A stretch of 23,992 bases of DNA, taken from the NCBI GenBank assembly GCA_964553795.1, contig CAZKMR010000068.1, positions 1 to 23,992 on the forward strand. Direction: 5' to 3'. This stretch comes from JADLHS01 sp964553795. Its GTDB lineage: Bacteria > Verrucomicrobiota > Verrucomicrobiia > Limisphaerales > JADLHS01. The notes beneath the pieces are model-generated. The model worked only from the letters and a program-made list of their open reading frames with translations. It made no database searches and was not told where the DNA came from. Below, piece after piece: positions 21,239-23,992 of the stretch (positions are counted from its first letter, which is position 1; every line of letters starts with the position of its first letter). The position numbers and the translations under genes were made by a program.

Positions 21239-22711
21239 ATGAACATTTTGCTCATCAGTCCCGAAACGCCGGACACGTTCTGGAGTTTCAAACACGTCCT
21301 CAAATTCGTTTCCAAGAAATCTTCCATCCCGCCGCTGGGTCTGCTCACCGTCGCCGCCATGCTCCCGACGGATTGGAATCTCCGGCTCGTGGATAAGAAC
21401 GTCGCCCGATTGCGCGATGAAGATTTGCGCTGGGCCGATTACGTGATGATCAGCGCAATGATTGTGCATAAGGAATCGGTTCACCGAATCGTGGCGCGCT
21501 GCAAAACCCATGGCAAAACGGTGATCGCCGGCGGACCGCTGTTCACCACCGGGCACGAGGCGTTTCCCGACATTCAACATTTCGTCCTGGGCGAAGCGGA
21601 GGAAGTAATGCCGCAACTCGTCGCAGATTTGCGGGCTGGCCGGTTGCAATCCATTTATCGCGCCAACGGTTGGCCGAGTCTGGCGCACACGCCGATTCCG
21701 CGCTGGGATTTGATCGAGCTCAATCAATACGTGACGATGTCCGTGCAGTTCTCGCGCGGTTGTCCGTTCGATTGTGAATTCTGCGACATCATCGTGATGA
21801 ATGGCCGCGTTCCGCGCACGAAGTCGCCCGCGCAACTCATCGCCGAACTCGAGGCGTTGCGCCAACGCGGCTGGCGCGAAATGGTGTTCGTGGTGGACGA
21901 CAATTTCATCGGCGACAAACGCCGCACCCGCGCGTTGCTGCGCGAAATGATTGCCTGGCGCAAGAAAACCAAGGCCGAAATGGGTTTTCTCACAGAGGCG
22001 TCGGTCAATCTCGCCGACGACGCCGAACTTTGCACGCTGATGGTCGAAGCCGGGTTCACCAAAGTCTTCGTCGGCATCGAAACGCCTTCCGCCGAATCGC
22101 TCGAAGAATGTCGCAAAGTACAAAACCGTCGCGACCTCGTGGATGCCGTCCATACGCTCCAACAACGCGGACTCGAAGTAATGGGCGGATTCATCGTGGG
22201 CTTCGACAGCGACCGCGACGACATCTTCAAGCGACAGTTCGAGTTCATCCAAAAATCCGGCGTCGTCACCGCGATGGTTGGTTTGCTGAATGCCTTGCCG
22301 CAAACCCGCCTCTACAAACGCTTGAAAGCGGAGGGGCGATTGGAAACCGAAACCACCGGTAACAACACGGTCGCCGCGCTGAATTTCCAACCGAAACTGA
22401 ATCGCGAATTTCTGCAAGCCGGCTATCGCGACCTCATGCGACGACTTTACGAGCCCAAGGTTTATTATCAGCGCGTGCGCACGTTTCTGAAAAACCATCA
22501 ACGCACCGATGCGCCCCGGCTGCGTTTATCGAGCGCCGATTGCATGGCGTTCGTGAAATCGTTCTGGCTGTTGGGAATCTGGTATCGCGGGCGCGTGGCG
22601 TATTGGCGATTTTTCTGGAGCACCCTGCTCCGGCGCCCGCATCAATTTCGGCGCGCGATTGAATTCGCGATTATGGGTTACCACTTTCGCCGCGTCGCGC
22701 AGCGGTGTTGA
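21239..22711 (+). CDS. B12-binding-domain radical SAM protein (DUF4070 / HpnP-like)
   Basis: A 490-residue protein. Residues 1-~140 form a cobalamin-binding-like Rossmann domain (MNILLISPETPDTFWSFKHV; PPLGLLTVAAMLP; ISAM; GGPLFTT). The radical SAM core starts with SRGCPFDCEFCD, giving the 4Fe-4S ligands C175, C179 and C182, followed by VVDDNFIGDKRR, FVGIETPSAESL and GGFIVGFDSD. The C-terminal ~130 residues match the DUF4070 extension (YEPKVYYQRVRTFLKN). From memory this is the layout of the hopanoid C-2 methylase HpnP and its many relatives, but no hopanoid genes are nearby, so I do not assign hpnP. ATG 21239 is preferred over an in-frame start at 21206 because it places MNILL at the family N-terminus. 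It ends 18 bp from a convergent gene. Confidence 0.92.
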   Translation: MNILLISPETPDTFWSFKHVLKFVSKKSSIPPLGLLTVAAMLPTDWNLRLVDKNVARLRDEDLRWADYVMISAMIVHKESVHRIVARCKTHGKTVIAGGPLFTTGHEAFPDIQHFVLGEAEEVMPQLVADLRAGRLQSIYRANGWPSLAHTPIPRWDLIELNQYVTMSVQFSRGCPFDCEFCDIIVMNGRVPRTKSPAQLIAELEALRQRGWREMVFVVDDNFIGDKRRTRALLREMIAWRKKTKAEMGFLTEASVNLADDAELCTLMVEAGFTKVFVGIETPSAESLEECRKVQNRRDLVDAVHTLQQRGLEVMGGFIVGFDSDRDDIFKRQFEFIQKSGVVTAMVGLLNALPQTRLYKRLKAEGRLETETTGNNTVAALNFQPKLNREFLQAGYRDLMRRLYEPKVYYQRVRTFLKNHQRTDAPRLRLSSADCMAFVKSFWLLGIWYRGRVAYWRFFWSTLLRRPHQFRRAIEFAIMGYHFRRVAQRC

Positions 22712-22727
22712 CCGCGCCACCGCAGCG
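22698..22727. terminator. Possible bidirectional hairpin between convergent genes
   Basis: CGCAGCGGTG and CACCGCAGCG pair over 10 bp with one A-A mismatch and a 10-nt loop, spanning the stop of the radical SAM gene. No U-tract is present on either side, so it would be a weak or factor-dependent terminator. Confidence 0.35.
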
Positions 22728-22729
22728 TC

Positions 22730-23992
22730 TCAAAACGTCCGCACGCGATAATATTTCTGCGGCAAGATCGGATTCACAAACACCGGTTTCGCCGCGAAAT
22801 TAGTCGCCCACGGCCCGGACAGATTCGTTGCTTCGAGCAGCTTGCCATTGCCCGGCCAGTTCAAAGTGAAGCCGTTCCCGAGCGGTGAAAACGTCAACGT
22901 CACGTCGTAAAACAAACCCGTCGTCGCGCTATAAAGCGTGGCGACATCAGTTGGCGCCAACACTTTGTCGTACATCGCCACGTCGGAAATAACCGCGAGC
23001 AGATGATTAATGCCGGTTTGAAGCGCACCGATACGCAATGCCGGCGGCGCCGTCTTCGCGCCCGCCGGGCCGGTGGTGCTCGCGTCCAGCGTGCCATCAA
23101 TGTAGATGCGCATCAGACCGCTGCTCGCATCACGCGTCACGACCACGTGCCGCCAAATCCCATTGTTAATCACGCGCACGGATTGCAACGTCGTGTCGGG
23201 ATTGCCGACGCCGAATCCAATCTTGTTTCCCACCAGCGCCACTCCGAAATCACCGGTCGCTCCGCCCACTTCTCCGTCCACAATCCCCTTGCCGTTATAC
23301 CAATTCGGCGTGCCACCCGTGGTCGTCGTTTGAATCCAAAACGCAATCGAAAAACTGCCACTGCCGATCAATCGCGGAATGACCGTGTGACCACTCGTGC
23401 CGTCGTAACGAACCGCCCGGTGCGGCGCCGTAAATCCTGCGCCAGCCACACCGGCGAACCCGGCGATGTATGAGCCGTTGTGAACGCCGTTGCTGCCGCG
23501 CACGATTTCATGCGCAATCGCACCACCGGTTTCATTCAGCGGCCAATACGCGACCGGATTGCCCGCCAACACCCAACTCCCATACGAGCCCGGCATCGCG
23601 TTGACCTCGCTGGAATTCGCGCTTTCGGAAACCGTTCCTTGCGCGGCGACGACATAAAAATAAGTCATGCCATTCAGCAATCCGCCGTCGGTGTAACTCG
23701 GACTCGCCGTGTTCGACACATGCTCGTAACCGCTCCCGCTCGTGGTTGAGCGACGCACGATGTAGTTCGTCGCACCGGCCACCGCCGTCCAAGTCAAACG
23801 CACGGTCGCGTTGCTGCCGGGCGTGGCGACCAGATCGGGCGGCGCTTGCAACGGGGCGCTGCTCGGCATCCCGCTGATGCCGAAGATCGCGGTGTTCTGC
23901 TGCGACCCGGCATTCGCGGGATTGAAAAACGTGATGGAACTGATCGGCTGCGTCAGCCCGAGCGCCGCCAGATTGATCGTGGTTTGATACAG
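22730..23992 (-). CDS. Large secreted fn3/LamG protein, 5' end beyond window
   Basis: The frame is open from the stop at 22730 to the right edge (420 residues in the window), so the N-terminus and most of the protein lie outside. The first ~40 visible residues (YQTTINLAALGLTQPISSIT, ending IFGISG) look like the last strands of a beta-sandwich. A fibronectin type III domain follows (APPDLVATPGSNATVRLTWT ... VNAMPG), then a LamG-like domain (VAYWPLNETGGAIAHEIVRG; SIAFWIQTTT; GIWRHVVVTRD; MRIYIDGTLD; ISDVAMYDKVL). The C-terminal ~60 residues are the shared module ending PQKYYRVRTF. No catalytic motif is in the visible part; the missing N-terminus may carry an enzyme. An internal ATG at 23869 is not the true start, since homologous-looking sequence continues upstream without a break. 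Confidence 0.88.
   Translation of the reverse strand: MYQTTINLAALGLTQPISSITFFNPANAGSQQNTAIFGISGMPSSAPLQAPPDLVATPGSNATVRLTWTAVAGATNYIVRRSTTSGSGYEHVSNTASPSYTDGGLLNGMTYFYVVAAQGTVSESANSSEVNAMPGSYGSWVLAGNPVAYWPLNETGGAIAHEIVRGSNGVHNGSYIAGFAGVAGAGFTAPHRAVRYDGTSGHTVIPRLIGSGSFSIAFWIQTTTTGGTPNWYNGKGIVDGEVGGATGDFGVALVGNKIGFGVGNPDTTLQSVRVINNGIWRHVVVTRDASSGLMRIYIDGTLDASTTGPAGAKTAPPALRIGALQTGINHLLAVISDVAMYDKVLAPTDVATLYSATTGLFYDVTLTFSPLGNGFTLNWPGNGKLLEATNLSGPWATNFAAKPVFVNPILPQKYYRVRTF

Noticed and set aside
21224..22501. A 425-codon minus-strand frame opposite the radical SAM gene
   Set aside because: The plus strand carries the CxxxCxxC motif and family-wide similarity; the antisense frame has shadow-type composition and no recognisable motif.

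Overview
The window looks like chromosomal DNA (high GC, roughly 55-60 % by eye) from a member of the Verrucomicrobiota, probably the Pedosphaera/Limisphaerales side. This is an inference from the protein mix: tandem pseudopilins with the planctomycete/verrucomicrobial H-X9-DG signature, PEP-CTERM proteins, secreted Ig/LamG/CBM proteins sharing a YRV/YQL-type C-terminal module, and genes mostly without Shine-Dalgarno sequences. No rRNA, tRNA, CRISPR array, IS element or integrase was seen.

Region 1 (1-12563, all minus strand) reads as an envelope and beta-glucan locus. In transcription order it holds: a secreted GH16 endo-beta-glucanase with a CBM-like domain (12334-10709); a LamG-like PEP-CTERM protein (10521-9526) with a clear intrinsic terminator; an ATGA-overlapping histidine kinase/NarL-type regulator pair (9329-6574); a PEP-CTERM protein (6363-5680) and a larger Ig-domain protein (5635-3599) that share a homologous N-terminal module; two H-X9-DG pseudopilins (3517-2666 and 2607-1813); and a GH3 exo-glucan hydrolase of the barley ExoI type that runs off the left edge (1797-1). 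GH16 plus GH3 is the endo/exo pair expected for laminarin-type or mixed-linkage glucans. Near-palindromic 7-2-7 sites (consensus CTAYCCAYTTKGMTAG) lie upstream of the GH16 gene and of the first PEP-CTERM gene. They are candidate operators, possibly for the local NarL-type regulator.

Region 2 (12564-17989) is housekeeping and metabolism: a ClC-family channel/antiporter with two CBS domains (minus), then divergent plus-strand metG (no zinc-knuckle cysteines, and a heptanucleotide repeat inside the gene), a Gfo/Idh/MocA oxidoreductase and a short-chain dehydrogenase in a tight run.

Region 3 (18055-21113, plus) has a doubtful small ORF, then an ECF sigma factor, a two-TM putative anti-sigma protein, and a membrane protein joining bactofilin-like beta-repeats to an RDD domain. 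The last two genes overlap by ATGA. This looks like an envelope-response operon.

Region 4 (21239-23992) has a B12-binding radical SAM protein of the DUF4070/HpnP-like type. Convergent to it is the 3' part of a large secreted fn3/LamG protein whose 5' end lies beyond the right edge.
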